This document shows positions 25,946 to 26,379 of a stretch of 26,379 nucleotides of DNA, piece after piece (within the stretch, counting starts at the first letter, position 1; every line of letters starts with the position of its first letter). Source of the stretch: Tubiluchus corallicola (taxonomy: Eukaryota; Priapulida; Priapulimorpha; Priapulimorphida; Tubiluchidae). A program made the translations under genes and the position numbers. The stretch covers positions 1 to 26,379 of the forward strand of contig JAQGDQ010002467.1 in NCBI GenBank assembly GCA_030141605.1, in the 5' to 3' direction. The notes under the pieces were generated by a model. It was given only the letters and a program-made list of their open reading frames with translations. It had not been told where the DNA came from and made no database searches.

Positions 25946-26379
25946 CTACAACAACTTAAACTTATCAGCATCCTTATATGCAGGAAACCTTTCTTTAAAC
26001 CTTTGCAAAGGCTTATAAAACAAATCCACAGTTTCTACACGCTCCAAATCTCCTAAATGTTCCATCACCCCTCCCATATAATCTGCAATCATAGAACTCC
26101 CCGTGTAATTTAGTCCCATACCACCTTTACCTATTCTATTCACCCCTACAACATAAGCCTGATTTTCTATGGCACGAGCTTGCAATAATGTTTCCCACGC
26201 CATTCGCCTTACCGATGGCCAATTTGCAATACATATTAGTAAATCATAATCATTTTGACTTCTGCACCACACAGGAAACCTTATATCATAACAGACAACA
26301 AGACGTATCTTCCATCCATTAACATCTACTATAACTCTTCTATCTCCTTCTGTGAAATACTTGTCCTCTGCTCCCATAC
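25946..26379 (-). CDS. Nitrilase/omega-amidase family protein, C-terminal part; cut by window edge
   Basis: The last 143 or so residues of a carbon-nitrogen hydrolase. The Glu-Lys-Cys triad Cys is in VVCYDIRFPVW (Cys29 from the Met at 26377). Around it are EDKYFTEGDRRVIVD, DYDLLICIANWP, LLQARAIENQAYVVGVNRIG and the tail RFKERFPAYKDADKF. These match the YafV/omega-amidase subgroup, which hydrolyses 2-oxoglutaramate or similar amides in amino-acid salvage. The Met at the edge is internal to the family pattern, so the start lies outside the window. It faces the cysH-like gene tail to tail, with 76 bases between. Confidence 0.88.
   Translation of the reverse strand, partial: MGAEDKYFTEGDRRVIVDVNGWKIRLVVCYDIRFPVWCRSQNDYDLLICIANWPSVRRMAWETLLQARAIENQAYVVGVNRIGKGGMGLNYTGSSMIADYMGGVMEHLGDLERVETVDLFYKPLQRFKERFPAYKDADKFKLL

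Overview
AT-rich DNA from a member of the Bacteroidota. The evidence is a SusC/SusD pair, a Bacteroidota-type fused E1 alpha/beta 2-oxoacid dehydrogenase, type III glutamine synthetase, DUF4270 and DUF1460 proteins, a lone glycogen-synthase N-terminal domain, and several promoters of the TTTG-N19-21-TAnnTTTG type used by this phylum. Genus cannot be decided from the sequence. No tRNA, rRNA, CRISPR array, transposase or phage gene is visible.

Layout: (1) 1-3.3 kb holds the 3' end of the E1 dehydrogenase, a flavodoxin, a small TM2-like membrane protein whose 3' end lies inside a perfect hairpin, a broken lipoprotein gene, and argB. (2) 3.7-5.2 kb is a surface lipoprotein made of two tandem leucine-rich-repeat modules with 3 and 9 repeats. 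(3) 5.6-12.8 kb is a four-gene SusCD-type import locus (CBM9-like protein, SusC, SusD, GHL10 glycosidase lipoprotein) behind a consensus promoter. A convergent DUF1460 amidase gene follows at 13.0-13.9 kb. (4) 14.0-17.9 kb carries a small coiled-coil membrane protein and, on the minus strand, an LpxH-type hydrolase and glutamine synthetase III with a clear terminator. (5) 18.3-23.1 kb has tsaB, then a tight run of GT5-domain protein, DUF4270 lipoprotein and glmS. (6) 23.4-26.4 kb has thiC, a cysH-like reductase, and the 3' part of a minus-strand nitrilase-family gene.

Most genes are ordinary housekeeping functions. The most interesting idea is that region 3 plus the DUF1460 gene forms a peptidoglycan-fragment scavenging locus. 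A characterised DUF1460 enzyme releases the peptide from GlcNAc-anhydroMurNAc-peptide, and a characterised GHL10 enzyme (E. coli DigH) cleaves peptide-free glycan. SusCD pairs import oligosaccharides. This is inference, not proof.

Also worth attention are operator-like inverted repeats in the thiC and cysH promoter regions, a GC-rich inverted repeat in the glutamine synthetase leader, leader hairpins just before two start codons, and an apparent change in G versus C strand bias near 12.8 kb. I found no clearly new defence, mobile or RNA-based system here.
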